DNA from: Mucilaginibacter xinganensis
GTDB taxonomy: Bacteria; Bacteroidota; Bacteroidia; Sphingobacteriales; Sphingobacteriaceae
DNA length: 64,000 bases
Reading direction: 5' to 3'
NCBI RefSeq assembly: GCF_002257585.1
Contig: NZ_CP022743.1
Span: 3,472,001-3,536,000 of the forward strand
The notes beneath the pieces were generated by a model. The model made no database searches. It was not told where the DNA came from and was given only the letters and a program-made list of their open reading frames with translations. The translations under genes were made by a program, and so were the position numbers. Below are positions 1 to 9,350 of this stretch, piece after piece; position 1 is the stretch's first letter, and each line of letters begins with the position of its first letter.

Positions 1-257
1 AAGCCTTTATGTTGTTCTACAGAAAACTCCAAATACTCCCTATGTTCTCCATAAGTGCTTCCATATGAATTTGATGGATTTGGATGTGGAGCATTATACT
101 GATCCTCTGTTAACAACTCTTTATTATTCCTTTTTTGGAACTTTGCCACATCAGCTCCGCACTCTTTAGCCAAACTTAAGAGTTCAATAGCTATTTCATA
201 TTCGCCTTTGTGGTTGCATCCTATTTCGGCAATAACCTTTGGTTTTTTATATTCCAT
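1..257 (-). CDS. NeuB-family nonulosonate (sialic acid-like) synthase, 3' part missing
   Basis: Only the first 85 residues are in the window; the gene runs off the left edge. The N-terminus reads MEYKKPKVIAEIGCNHKGE, followed by AKECGADVAKFQKR. This is the opening of the NeuB/SpsE/LegI/PseI TIM barrel (AEIG-NH-G, then A--GAD--KFQ). The family condenses phosphoenolpyruvate with an N-acetylated hexose to make a nine-carbon sugar acid such as sialic, legionaminic or pseudaminic acid. It is the most upstream gene seen in the leftward capsule module, which also has a UDP-sugar dehydrogenase, Wzc and Wza. Which nonulosonate is made cannot be told from this fragment. The ATG at 255-257 is the only reasonable start. 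Confidence 0.8.
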   Translation of the reverse strand, partial: MEYKKPKVIAEIGCNHKGEYEIAIELLSLAKECGADVAKFQKRNNKELLTEDQYNAPHPNPSNSYGSTYGEHREYLEFSVEQHKG

Positions 258-416
258 AATGTCTTTGTTGTTAAAGTGTGTTTGTTTTTGTTTCGGCAGC
301 TTACTAGTTGAGCTAATTTAATTATTATTTATTTAAATAGTATTTAATATTTGTTAGCATATCTACTTGTAGCTACCTTTTATTCTTGATAGTTTTTTAA
401 CGTCAAATCAATTTAA

Positions 417-1721
417 CTATAACCTGGCGTCGGCGAAATCAGTTGATAGTACGCCCTTTACGTCGTAAACTACAGATTCATCATTAACGTAATCACGAAT
501 ATTTATCATTTCAAATTCCTTATGAGCCACTGCTAAAATAACCGCGTCAAATCTTTCACCATCCGGCAGTTTATTACTGCACGATATCCCATAAACTTCC
601 TGTACTTCCCCCGGGTCAGCCCATGGATCATGTAAAACAACATCCAAATGATACGTTTCCAATTGTTTTATAATATCAATTACCCTCGTATTTCTGATGT
701 CCGGACAGTTTTCTTTAAATGTGAAACCCAGGATCAAAACTTTACTTTTTGCTAAATGCAGCCCTTTACGTAACATTAGCTTAGTAACCTCATCGGCCAC
801 ATAAAGCCCCATGCTATTATTAAGCCTGCGGCCAGCTAGAATAAATTCCGGATTATAACCGGCATCTATCGCTTTTTGCGCTATGTAATAGGGCGCTACT
901 CCAATGCAATGGCCCCCTACTAATCCGGGTTTAAACCTCAGAAAATTCCACTTTGTACCGGCCGCTTTGAGCACATCGTTGGTATCCACTCCAATTAGTC
1001 CAAATATTTTACTTAGCTCATTTACAAAAGCTATATTAATATCCCTCTGGGTATTTTCTATTACTTTTGAGGCTTCAGCTACCTTAATACTGCTTGCTTT
1101 AAATGTTCCTGCTGTAATTACAGTTTGATAAAGCTGATCAACGAATTCCGCCACTTCCGGTGTAGATCCGGAGGTTACCTTCATTATCTTTGAAACGGTG
1201 TGTTCCTTATCGCCAGGGTTAATTCTTTCGGGAGAATAACCAGCAAAAAAATCAACGTTGTAAGTTAATCCTGATGTTTTTTGCAATATCGGCACACATT
1301 CTTCTTCAGTCGCGCCGGGGTATACAGTTGATTCGAATATAACAATATCTCCCTTTTTTAACACGCTTCCAATAGTCTCGCATGCTTTGTACAATAATGT
1401 TAAATCGGGGCGGTAGTCATCATTAACAGGTGTTGGTACAGTAATAATAAAAATATTACAGTCTCTTATATCCTCAATAGTGTTAGTGCAATGTAATCCA
1501 GTTATCCTGTCATTTGACGCATTATTAACCATTTGAAGTATCTCGCGGTTAATCTCTAACGTCCGGTCATAATTATTGTTAAGTTCCTTAATTCTTGATA
1601 CACTAATATCAAAACCAACCACAACATATTTTTTTGAAAGCTCAACCGCTAATGGCAACCCAACATACCCTAAACCAACAACACCTATTCTCGAATATTT
1701 TAATCTATCTAAATCCACCAT
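417..1721 (-). CDS. UDP-sugar 6-dehydrogenase, TviB/WbpO-like
   Basis: Nucleotide-sugar dehydrogenase of the UDP-glucose/GDP-mannose dehydrogenase superfamily, 434 aa, full length. It oxidises the C6 alcohol of a UDP-hexose to a uronic acid with two NAD+. The N-terminal Rossmann motif GLGYVG is at residues 16-21, YSPERINPGD at about 162-171, and the catalytic cysteine is Cys272 in GGHCIGVAPYY. Family members usually read GGHCIGVDPYY; the Asp is Ala here. YSPERINPGD resembles the TviB/WbpO branch (UDP-GlcNAc or UDP-GalNAc 6-dehydrogenase) more than UDP-glucose dehydrogenase, but the substrate is inferred. It is cytoplasmic and lies 60 bp downstream of the Wzc-type gene on the same strand, so it probably supplies a uronic acid precursor to this glycan. 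Confidence 0.88.
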   Translation of the reverse strand: MVDLDRLKYSRIGVVGLGYVGLPLAVELSKKYVVVGFDISVSRIKELNNNYDRTLEINREILQMVNNASNDRITGLHCTNTIEDIRDCNIFIITVPTPVNDDYRPDLTLLYKACETIGSVLKKGDIVIFESTVYPGATEEECVPILQKTSGLTYNVDFFAGYSPERINPGDKEHTVSKIMKVTSGSTPEVAEFVDQLYQTVITAGTFKASSIKVAEASKVIENTQRDINIAFVNELSKIFGLIGVDTNDVLKAAGTKWNFLRFKPGLVGGHCIGVAPYYIAQKAIDAGYNPEFILAGRRLNNSMGLYVADEVTKLMLRKGLHLAKSKVLILGFTFKENCPDIRNTRVIDIIKQLETYHLDVVLHDPWADPGEVQEVYGISCSNKLPDGERFDAVILAVAHKEFEMINIRDYVNDESVVYDVKGVLSTDFADARL

Positions 1722-1781
1722 TTTTGCCGGAGTACAAATCTCATTTATATTTTTTGTCCGCGTTTATAACCAAACTGGTTA

Positions 1782-4133
1782 TTATTTTTTTCTTTTAAAA
1801 AGCAATTTCTTTTTTGGTTTTTCTTCATGATAATAACCATTACCATAACCGTAGCCGTAGCCATAACCATAGCCATAACCATAACCCGAGCTATAATCAA
1901 TTGAATTGAAAATGATATTTATATTGGCAAATTTCTTGTTTCTGTAAAAATCGTCAATCAAAACAATTTGCTTTTTAAATGTGTAGTTATGCCGCACAAT
2001 AAACATCGTTGCATTAGCATATTTACTTAAAATTTGAGCATCTGTAACTAATCCTACAGGAGGGGCATCAATGATTACGAAATCAAAATCCCTTTGCAAA
2101 TCCTGAATCAAAGAATCCATTCGCCCGTTAGCCAGTAACTCAGCGGGATTAGGCGGAACAGGACCGCTTGTAATGATATAATAATCCGGCTGTTGTGGAA
2201 TTTCCTTAATAATATCCTTGTAGCTATAGTCACTTATTAAGTAGTTAGACAGGCCCCTCTCATTCTCCATTTGCAGCGCCACATGAAGCTTCGGCTTCCT
2301 TAAGTCAAACTCCAAAATCACTACTTTTTTTCCGGACATAGCTAAACTTGCACCCAAATTTAAAGAAACGAAGGATTTACCTTCACCGCTTGTACCTGAT
2401 GTAAATAACAACACCTTATGACTGGCCTCAGCGCTTATAAACTGCAAATTTGTCCTTAATGCCCTAATTTGCTCCGATATCATTGAACGCGGCTTATCGA
2501 CAGTGATCAGCTGGCTCGAATCGTCCGAATGGGCAATTTCGGCCAAAATTGGCACTTTAGTTAAGCGCTCTATGTCAGATCGTTTGGTAATCTTATTATT
2601 TAATGCTTCTCTCAAATAAATAACTACAATTGGTAGCAGCAGTCCTATAAAAAAGAAAATGGTCATTAATAAAGGTTTAACCGGCTTTACAGGGAATGGG
2701 GTGCTCCTTGCAACATCAATGGTACGGCTATCCGGTAAATTAGAAGCCAATGACATTTCCTGCTCCTCACGTTTCTGCAGCAAAAATGTGAAAAGCGTAT
2801 TTTTAATGTCCTGCTGGCGCATCACATCAATTAAACCGCGTTCTTTAGCCGGAACTTGCTTTATAATGGATTCAAAGGTATTATTCCGGTTTTTAAGCTG
2901 TTGCTGCGTTACCATCAATCCCGATTTAAGGTTCTTAACTGATTGCTCAATAGTTGCCTTAAGCGAATTTATTTGGTCATTGATAGAAATTACGATAGGG
3001 TTTGTTTCCGGAACGGTTTGTAATAAGCTTTCCTTTTTTAGCTCCGCATCGCCAAGTTTAGAAACCAAAGCCAAAAGAGTGGGATCCTCAATTCCCAGCA
3101 TCGAAGGCAATCTTCCCGATTGTCCTTTTGAGTTATTTATATATTCTTCCAGGTTTCTAATAACGCTCAGCTGAATATTTATCTTGTTTTGGTCAACATC
3201 ATTTTGTTGAACGCCCTGCATAAAGATTTGCGACTGCGCACTTATGTCAGTTATTTTATTGGCTGATTTGTATGATTCTACATTTTTCTCTGCCGATCCC
3301 AGTTCTTCCGCCAACTTCCTTAAACGATCTTCAACAAATAGTAAAGTACTTGAGGTTACTTTATTTTTATCCTGTACGGCAGCATTGTTATATTCATATA
3401 CCAATCTGTTAAGAATGTCTTCTCCCCGTTTAGGAATTGCATCTTCGTAAGTAATAATTAATACAGTCCCTTCCTTACTTACTGGTGTTATTGTTAAGTT
3501 ATTGCTATAGCCCTGGTAAAGACTTGAGAATTTATTAAAATGGATATCAATCTCGGTATTAAAATATTTAGCATCGACTCCGGAACTCGTCAATAAAATG
3601 ATCCCTAATTCGGTTTTAATGGGATGGTTAAACAAATAATTTTTTCCGTTAACTTTAACCGTAGTAGCGTTTACTATCTCAATTTTCAGGAAATCCGTAT
3701 ACGAGCTAAGAGAAGGTTTTAAAAGTTCGGCATGGAAAGGCAGATGCTCATAAATTGGAACTTTTCTTGTATTGCCATTTAAAAAGTAAGACACATCTAA
3801 ACCCAGAGTTTTAAAAACCTGCTCCATTAAAGTGTAAGACTTTAAAATCTGGATCTCGTTATCAATGATCTTATCAGAAGAAAAGAGATCTAAACTTTTC
3901 AAAATATCGTCTCCACCCGATGTGGAATTGTTCTTGTCTTCTTTTATCAACAAGTCCGTTTCAACTTGATATAAAGGAGTCGTGATCTTTACATACAAAA
4001 AGCCAAGCCCAAGAAACAACGCAAGGGATAGAATAAACCATTTCCAATGATGGAGATATTTGGATAAAATTTCACGGAAATTTATCTGCGGTTCTTCTTC
4101 ATTAACAATATTAAATTCACTGTCTGTGTTCAT
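1782..4133 (-). CDS. Wzc-type polysaccharide co-polymerase / bacterial tyrosine kinase
   Basis: Inner-membrane polysaccharide co-polymerase fused to a cytoplasmic BY-kinase, 783 aa. The first membrane segment is at about residues 32-50 and the second at about 510-530. Between them is a long periplasmic Wzz-type, partly helical region. The kinase has Walker A GTSGEGKS (580-587), Walker A' ILEFDLRKP (about 606-614, with Glu in place of the usual first Asp) and Walker B FVIIDAPP (685-692). Family members control chain length and export with Wza, cycling through phosphorylation of a C-terminal tyrosine cluster. Here that cluster is a Gly-Tyr repeat with nine tyrosines (about 173-191 of the last 206 residues), followed by a Lys-rich end. 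The gene is 37 bp downstream of the Wza-type gene. Confidence 0.93.
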   Translation of the reverse strand: MNTDSEFNIVNEEEPQINFREILSKYLHHWKWFILSLALFLGLGFLYVKITTPLYQVETDLLIKEDKNNSTSGGDDILKSLDLFSSDKIIDNEIQILKSYTLMEQVFKTLGLDVSYFLNGNTRKVPIYEHLPFHAELLKPSLSSYTDFLKIEIVNATTVKVNGKNYLFNHPIKTELGIILLTSSGVDAKYFNTEIDIHFNKFSSLYQGYSNNLTITPVSKEGTVLIITYEDAIPKRGEDILNRLVYEYNNAAVQDKNKVTSSTLLFVEDRLRKLAEELGSAEKNVESYKSANKITDISAQSQIFMQGVQQNDVDQNKINIQLSVIRNLEEYINNSKGQSGRLPSMLGIEDPTLLALVSKLGDAELKKESLLQTVPETNPIVISINDQINSLKATIEQSVKNLKSGLMVTQQQLKNRNNTFESIIKQVPAKERGLIDVMRQQDIKNTLFTFLLQKREEQEMSLASNLPDSRTIDVARSTPFPVKPVKPLLMTIFFFIGLLLPIVVIYLREALNNKITKRSDIERLTKVPILAEIAHSDDSSQLITVDKPRSMISEQIRALRTNLQFISAEASHKVLLFTSGTSGEGKSFVSLNLGASLAMSGKKVVILEFDLRKPKLHVALQMENERGLSNYLISDYSYKDIIKEIPQQPDYYIITSGPVPPNPAELLANGRMDSLIQDLQRDFDFVIIDAPPVGLVTDAQILSKYANATMFIVRHNYTFKKQIVLIDDFYRNKKFANINIIFNSIDYSSGYGYGYGYGYGYGYGNGYYHEEKPKKKLLFKRKK
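1843..1884 (-). repeat. Hexanucleotide tandem repeat encoding the Gly-Tyr tail of Wzc
   Basis: Seven head-to-tail 6-bp units of the form CCRTAR (plus-strand view) lie inside the 3' end of the kinase gene. Each adds one Gly-Tyr pair. Units vary only by transitions (CCATAA, CCATAG, CCGTAG), so the array could change copy number by slippage without shifting the frame. Confidence 0.85.
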
Positions 4134-4170
4134 TTATAAATATATTCTATATTGATTAATAAAAAAGGAA

Positions 4171-4965
4171 TTATCTAAACCTGTAAATAGCAAGGATTAT
4201 AACCGATAGGGAAGTGAGAACTAATGGTATAATTCTAAAGGCCTCGTCGCTGGCTGCAATTTTACCTTTTCCTTGTTCTACATATAAAACATCGCCCGAA
4301 TGCAAATAATAGTATGGAGAATTGAAAATTTCACGTCCGTTGAGATTTATAGAACCGAATTCTTTCTTTCCATCTACATCCCTTATCACCATCACATTAG
4401 TGCGCTTACCATAAATAGTAAGGTCCCCCGCCATACTTATAGCTTCTGTTATCGTAATTCGCTCATTTGGGATTATATAAACTGAGGGATGTGCAACTTC
4501 ACCTAATACTGAAATTTTGTAATTAAGAAACCTCACATTAACGGTTGGTTCTTTTAGATAGGTGGTTAAATGACTTTTTATTAAATCCCTGGCCTGTGAT
4601 GTGTTCAGACCGGCTACTTTCAAGGGCCCAATAAGTGGCAACTCTATGGTGCCCGCAGAATCTACCAAGAAACCAGGCGCAGCAGTAGCAACCGATGCTG
4701 CTCCACCTCCTGATCCGGAGGCATCAGCACCAGAAGCTGAATACGGATTAAAGAAACCACTTGCAGTACTGTTCAAAGATGCCACTGCGATACCCAGAAT
4801 GTCTCCCGGCTGTATTTTGGGAACATACGCCTGAATTGCGGCTATTGTATCAGATTTATGAGCCCCCTTTTGAAAATAAACTATCTGTTTTCTGTTAACA
4901 CATGAACTTATTGTTATTATAAAAGCTAAAAATAAAAATATATTGGGGGATAGTTTTTTTCTCAT
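4171..4965 (-). CDS. Wza-type polysaccharide export lipoprotein
   Basis: Outer-membrane polysaccharide export protein, 264 aa from the chosen start. The ATG at 4965 gives a clean lipoprotein signal: MRKK, a hydrophobic stretch and lipobox ISSC. A longer reading begins 15 residues upstream at TTG but would bury the signal. After the signal comes the Poly_export domain (VPKIQPGDILGIAV), an SLBB-like part (VLGEVAHPSVYIIP) and a hydrophobic C-terminal helix ending in YRFR. A Gly/Ser/Ala-rich loop sits in the Poly_export domain. Wza-type proteins form the outer-membrane channel for capsule or EPS and work with the Wzc-type kinase, here the next gene downstream. It probably heads the leftward module, since the next gene upstream is unrelated. 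Confidence 0.9.
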   Translation of the reverse strand: MRKKLSPNIFLFLAFIITISSCVNRKQIVYFQKGAHKSDTIAAIQAYVPKIQPGDILGIAVASLNSTASGFFNPYSASGADASGSGGGAASVATAAPGFLVDSAGTIELPLIGPLKVAGLNTSQARDLIKSHLTTYLKEPTVNVRFLNYKISVLGEVAHPSVYIIPNERITITEAISMAGDLTIYGKRTNVMVIRDVDGKKEFGSINLNGREIFNSPYYYLHSGDVLYVEQGKGKIAASDEAFRIIPLVLTSLSVIILAIYRFR

Positions 4966-5269
4966 ATTTGATGTTTGCGTTTTTATTTTGCTGCAATTTA
5001 AAAAGAGCATTCGGCGCTAAAAGTAGCTATTTTTAAGGTAACTCAAAAATTTTATTCCGCCGGCAATGGTTTTTTAAACATTAAATTAACGGTGTTTACT
5101 TAAAAAAATATAGTATTTCTATATATAAACATGATAAAACAGACAATATTACCTTTTTATTATACTTTCATGTATTTACCAATCACAAAATACACAAAAT
5201 TAATACTATTCAGACAAATAGCACTGCTAATACAAACATAAGTATGGATTTGTTTTAAAATTCTTTAAT
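4966..5269. other. AT-rich leader region between wza-type gene and SNF2 gene
   Basis: About 300 bp without a credible gene, AT-rich, between two minus-strand genes. It must contain the promoter of the leftward polysaccharide module. Minus-strand -7-like boxes TAATTTTG (5195-5202) and TATGTTTG (5233-5240) fit the Bacteroidota consensus TAnnTTTG, but neither has a TTTG at the expected 17-23 bp distance. No hairpin terminator for the SNF2 gene was seen. Confidence 0.4.
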
Positions 5270-8200
5270 TTAATTCAACAAATTTAAAAGTTCCGTTTTT
5301 GAAAAGGAATTAATAAAAGAAGTGTCCGTTTTTACAAGACTATTGGCGAGGTCTCGTTTTGATTCCTGCATCAGTTGGATCTTTTCCTCAACTGTACTCG
5401 GGCAAATAAGCCTTACGGCAACTATGTTTTTATCTTGCCCTATCCGGTGGCAACGGTCAATGGCCTGGTTCTCTACAGCTGGGTTCCACCATGGATCAAC
5501 AAGATAAACATAGTCAGCTTCAGTTAAATTTAGCCCGGTCCCTCCCGCCTTTAAACTGATCAGAAAAACCTTTATTCCCGGATTGTTTTGAAACTCCTCT
5601 ATAACCGCGCGCCGGTTTCGGGTTTGGCCTGTTAAGCAGGTAAAAGTTATACCGCGGCCCAACAGTTCTTTTTTTATCAAGTTAAGCATTGAGACGAATT
5701 GCGAAAACACCAGGATTTTGTGCTGCGGCATTTTACCTTCAATCTCCTCCATTAGCGCATCAATTTTGGCGGAAGCATTCCCGGGCACTTTTTCTCCTTC
5801 TATCAGAAGCGGAGAATCACAGATCTGCCGGAGCCGGGTAAGGCCTTTTAAAACATTCATCGGCGTCTTCTTCAAAATATCATCTGTAGTGGCAGAAATA
5901 TAATCCCTGAACTCCTTTTCGTAAGCATCATATATGTTACGCTGTTCGGGCTTCATTTCACAATAAAGCACCATTTCGGTTTTTTCGGGAAGGTCAGGCG
6001 CTACCTGTTTCTTGGTTCGCCGCAGGATAAATGGGCTAATTTTATTCTGAAGTTCCGTCGCTCTCCTGCTACTTTTAAACATATCAATGGGCGATGAATA
6101 AATCTGTTTAAAATACAGTTTACTTCCAAGCAGACCGGGGCAGGCAAATGATAACTGACCGTACAAATCATAGGTGTTATTTTCCACAGGTGTACCCGTG
6201 AGAACCACCTTGTTACGGGATTTTAATAAGCGGGCCGCTTTATACCTTTGCGATTCGGGGTTCTTAATCTGCTGCGATTCATCAAGAAAAATATAGTTAA
6301 ACGCATAATCCTTCAGGAAAACAACATCTGAGAGCAAGGTGCCATAAGAAGTTAGGACGATCTCATAATTATCAAAATCTGCAATGCTTTTTATCCTTCC
6401 TGAACCATAAATAGTGTGTATTGCTACAGAAGGTGCAAATTTCTGAATCTCCTGCTGCCAGTTATGGATCAATGAGGTTGGCACTACAACCAGGTTAGTA
6501 TTTTGTTTAACCCTTGCCCGCTGTGAAAGTATAAACGCTATAACTTGTACAGTTTTACCCAGGCCCATATCGTCAGCCAGGCAGCCACCGAAGTTAAAAT
6601 CGTCCAGAAAGTTGAGCCAGCCCAAACCCTGCTGCTGGTAGTGTCGCAAACTCCCTATAAATCCAACAGGAACTGCAACGGGCTTGATATTATCAAAGTT
6701 GTCAAGTTTTTGATGATACACGCTGATTTCATCCTTAACTTTCTCGTCCAGCATTGCCGCGTCAAACAGTTGATCTATAGCCATAAAGTTAGTTTTAGCA
6801 ATTTGAAGGATTTGGTCAGTAACTTCTCCTGAATTGAAATAACCAGTGAATTTTTCAATCCATTCGGCAGGCAAAATACCGGTGGTGCCGTCATCCAGTT
6901 GCACATACTTTGTCTTATTTTTTACTGCCCTGTAAATCTGCTTGAGCGCAGCCCTTTTTTTTCCAAACTGAACGTTTACAGCAACATTAAACCAATTAAA
7001 ACCGCTTAATACCTTTATGTTAATTTTTACTTTATGCGGATTTAGTTTGTTTCCTTCCAGCTCATTAAAGCCAAGTACAGTTATTTTCTTATTATGCCAT
7101 TCATCAAATACATTTAAAAACCAATCCTCATCTAAAAATCGTTTTTTGTGCAGATAAAAGTAATCCAGGTCGTTATCCAGTTGCTCCTCAAAAAAGGGAT
7201 GTTGCTTAACCAATAACGCTGTGAAGTTGATTTCATCGTCATCATTACGTTTTACCAAAAACTGTTTCCCACCGTTGTCAACAGAATAAATTTGCTTTTT
7301 GGTTCTCACTGAAATTTCCACTTCACCATAGCGCATAACCGGTATAATCATCACATGTGCGCCGAAATCAGAAAGGTAGATAATCCTTTCCGTTTCATTA
7401 TTAAATCCCTGCTGCTTTAACTGTAAGGGTGTTGCAAGCGGGATATGCTTATAATTAACCGCTACCTTATCCTCCAGCTTTACTAACAGCTGCTTTCGGA
7501 ACTCATCAAATTTGGAAGTGTGTACCAACAAATTGTCCTGTTTTTTTGTTAACAGGCTAATTATATTAAGTTGCTGCAGGTTATTTACAAGGTATAAATC
7601 TTCTCCGTTAAATATAAAATAGGTAAATTTTAGTCTCAGGTCTTTTACTTCATAAATTTTATCATTGATCACCAGGGTGCCTGATAATTCAAAAAACGGC
7701 TCCCGGGGTTCAACAGCTAATTTCACGTCCCCATTAAGCAAACCCACTTTTACCGGCATAATAGAGCCGGCAGTTACATTTTCAGAGATCGTACTGTCAT
7801 GATAGTAAAAATCATATTCCATTGGATTGTTAACTATCGCTCTCAATGCTAAAATATCTGCGTCGCTTGCTATTTTATTCAAGTGATTTTGAAATTTATG
7901 AATACCAGTGAAAAATTTCAGCTGTTTGGGGTCTTCTGTTGTCCAAATAAAATCGAGCGGCGGAACGGCGGTTAGCGGGTTTTTAATTTTCCCCTCCTTA
8001 CTCATTCCCGCTTTATACAATTCAACAAAAAGGTATTTATAATATTTATGTTCCTTAAGTACCACAACTACTGTACTTTCTTCTATATCTAAGGGCACTA
8101 TGGCAGGAACAACGATAGTTGTTAAAAGACCAAGTGCCTCCTTTGTAACAGCTGTTAACGAGTTTGAAAATGGACTTATATTAAGCTGACCATTTGCATA

Positions 8201-8644
8201 TTCTATTTTAAAAAAGCGGTCAAGACTAGCCTCCCGTTCCATCCCGTAATCAACAGCAATTTTTTTAAGCTTTTCGTAACGGAGGCTTTCGTCGAAGAAA
8301 ACACGTAATTCATCCCTTTTAACTATGGCAGATAATATTGCGGCCTGGTGTTCACAAAGGAGTTCGCCTTTATCGCTGCACTCACATACTAAATTTAGCT
8401 GACCGCTTTCCTGGGTCACGGTCACATCCGGATAAGCAGTCTTTAAGTATTTATTGGTAAATACGCCCTTATTAATAGCAAGCTCAACAGGAAATATATG
8501 TCGGCTGTCAACCTGATCTGTGTAAATGCCTGCAATACTGTGTTTTGATATAACGGTCTCGGTTAGGACTGCAATAGTAACCCCTTCAAAAATAACTGCA
8601 TGATCTCCTGAAGTATTATCCTTATCTCTGCGTAGCTTACTCAA
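5270..8644 (-). CDS. SWIM zinc-finger SNF2-family DNA helicase/translocase
   Basis: Large ATPase of the SNF2 (Swi2/Snf2) superfamily 2 helicases, 1124 aa. A SWIM-type zinc finger (CECS...CEH) is near residues 108-125. The ATPase core has LADDMGLGKT (689-698), the DESQ box (788-791), TGTPVEN, and in the C-terminal lobe QAIDRCHRIGQ (1060-1070). Bacterial SNF2 proteins move along duplex DNA to remodel protein-DNA complexes; the exact role of this SWIM-containing class is not established. It appears to be a single-gene unit: neighbours on both sides are unrelated, and no methylase, nuclease or DISARM/BREX partner is present. The start is TTG at 8644; there is no nearby ATG. A candidate promoter lies about 150 bp upstream. 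Confidence 0.9.
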   Translation of the reverse strand: MSKLRRDKDNTSGDHAVIFEGVTIAVLTETVISKHSIAGIYTDQVDSRHIFPVELAINKGVFTNKYLKTAYPDVTVTQESGQLNLVCECSDKGELLCEHQAAILSAIVKRDELRVFFDESLRYEKLKKIAVDYGMEREASLDRFFKIEYANGQLNISPFSNSLTAVTKEALGLLTTIVVPAIVPLDIEESTVVVVLKEHKYYKYLFVELYKAGMSKEGKIKNPLTAVPPLDFIWTTEDPKQLKFFTGIHKFQNHLNKIASDADILALRAIVNNPMEYDFYYHDSTISENVTAGSIMPVKVGLLNGDVKLAVEPREPFFELSGTLVINDKIYEVKDLRLKFTYFIFNGEDLYLVNNLQQLNIISLLTKKQDNLLVHTSKFDEFRKQLLVKLEDKVAVNYKHIPLATPLQLKQQGFNNETERIIYLSDFGAHVMIIPVMRYGEVEISVRTKKQIYSVDNGGKQFLVKRNDDDEINFTALLVKQHPFFEEQLDNDLDYFYLHKKRFLDEDWFLNVFDEWHNKKITVLGFNELEGNKLNPHKVKINIKVLSGFNWFNVAVNVQFGKKRAALKQIYRAVKNKTKYVQLDDGTTGILPAEWIEKFTGYFNSGEVTDQILQIAKTNFMAIDQLFDAAMLDEKVKDEISVYHQKLDNFDNIKPVAVPVGFIGSLRHYQQQGLGWLNFLDDFNFGGCLADDMGLGKTVQVIAFILSQRARVKQNTNLVVVPTSLIHNWQQEIQKFAPSVAIHTIYGSGRIKSIADFDNYEIVLTSYGTLLSDVVFLKDYAFNYIFLDESQQIKNPESQRYKAARLLKSRNKVVLTGTPVENNTYDLYGQLSFACPGLLGSKLYFKQIYSSPIDMFKSSRRATELQNKISPFILRRTKKQVAPDLPEKTEMVLYCEMKPEQRNIYDAYEKEFRDYISATTDDILKKTPMNVLKGLTRLRQICDSPLLIEGEKVPGNASAKIDALMEEIEGKMPQHKILVFSQFVSMLNLIKKELLGRGITFTCLTGQTRNRRAVIEEFQNNPGIKVFLISLKAGGTGLNLTEADYVYLVDPWWNPAVENQAIDRCHRIGQDKNIVAVRLICPSTVEEKIQLMQESKRDLANSLVKTDTSFINSFSKTELLNLLN

Positions 8645-8799
8645 TTATATTTCTTATACCTATTAATGGGTAAATATCTAAACAATTATCAGTTAATTAA
8701 AAGGTTTGGTAAGTTTTACCACTCAATGTACCTGGGTAATAACCTATAGTAATAAACACTCTAAAAGAAAATATATTTAATACGTTCATCGGTGTTATT

Positions 8800-8828
8800 C
8801 AAATTTAAGATATTGCCAATCATCCAAA
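8800..8828 (-). promoter_or_regulatory. Bacteroidota-type promoter for the SNF2 gene
   Basis: On the minus strand this reads TTTG, 17 bp, then TAAATTTG. Both boxes match the -33 TTTG and -7 TAnnTTTG consensus of Bacteroidota housekeeping promoters. It would start transcription near 8793 and give a leader of about 150 nt. The rest of the 8645-8894 gap shows only a 5-bp hairpin (GGTAA/TTACC, 8708-8720). Confidence 0.5.
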
Positions 8829-8894
8829 TGGAGTGTTTCGCCAACTAATCATCGAAAAAAAATCGGACCACATGATAAAAACAACGATCTTAAA

Positions 8895-9350
8895 TCATGG
8901 GTGTACTATAGCCCATCCATCAAAATGTCGCAAAATAATTTCGCCGTTTCCGCTCGGCACATACGATATAAAATCGAACAGGTCATTTTTATCTATTTTT
9001 CGTTCCCTTACGGTATTGCTGCATTCTGCTAACACCACTCCTTTTGCCTGTAAACTTTTCAAAGCCTGCTCAAACAATCCCGATTTCATGTAAACTGCAA
9101 CACCATCCCCAAAAACTATCAGTTCAATGTGCAGCTTTCCTTTAAGTCGTGGGTCTTCCAGTGCATTATCCATATTGCGAAGCGTACCCCGAATCTTCTT
9201 CTCATCGCTGGAGTTCAGCACATATAACGCATCGTAATGTTCCAATTTAGGTTGCGCACCTGTGAAGGCTGCTGCGTCAGTTTGCGCATTTGCCGATTTT
9301 ACAAGTGTGAGTAAGGAGCATATTGCGGCTATTAAAATGTACTTTTTCAT
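8895..9350 (-). CDS. Exported DsrE/DsrF-like protein
   Basis: Small protein, 151 aa, with a typical signal peptide (MKKYILIAAICSLL..., cut near ANAQ at about 21-23). The mature part has the DsrE-like alpha/beta order: strand ALYVLNS, helix, strand IELIVFGDGVAVY, helix, strand GVVLAEC with Cys110, and a C-terminal GEIILRHFDGWAIVHP. Classic DsrE/TusD proteins are cytoplasmic sulfur carriers using a conserved cysteine; Cys110 lies at a comparable place. The signal peptide puts this one in the periplasm, where its partner is unknown. The start overlaps the end of the TsdA-like cytochrome gene by 4 bp, so the two are translated together. A role in handling sulfane sulfur beside that cytochrome is inference. 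Confidence 0.72.
   Translation of the reverse strand: MKKYILIAAICSLLTLVKSANAQTDAAAFTGAQPKLEHYDALYVLNSSDEKKIRGTLRNMDNALEDPRLKGKLHIELIVFGDGVAVYMKSGLFEQALKSLQAKGVVLAECSNTVRERKIDKNDLFDFISYVPSGNGEIILRHFDGWAIVHP

Noticed and set aside
1843..1884. CRISPR or regulatory direct-repeat array
   Set aside because: Units are 6 bp, in frame, and encode Gly-Tyr; no spacers and no cas genes.
2659..3174. 171-aa open frame on the plus strand inside the Wzc gene
   Set aside because: Antisense shadow of a clear 783-aa kinase; no domain and no leader.
5270..8644. SNF2 helicase as part of a phage-defence island
   Set aside because: Adjacent genes are Wza-type and DsrE-like; no nuclease, methylase, PLD or BREX/DISARM partner.
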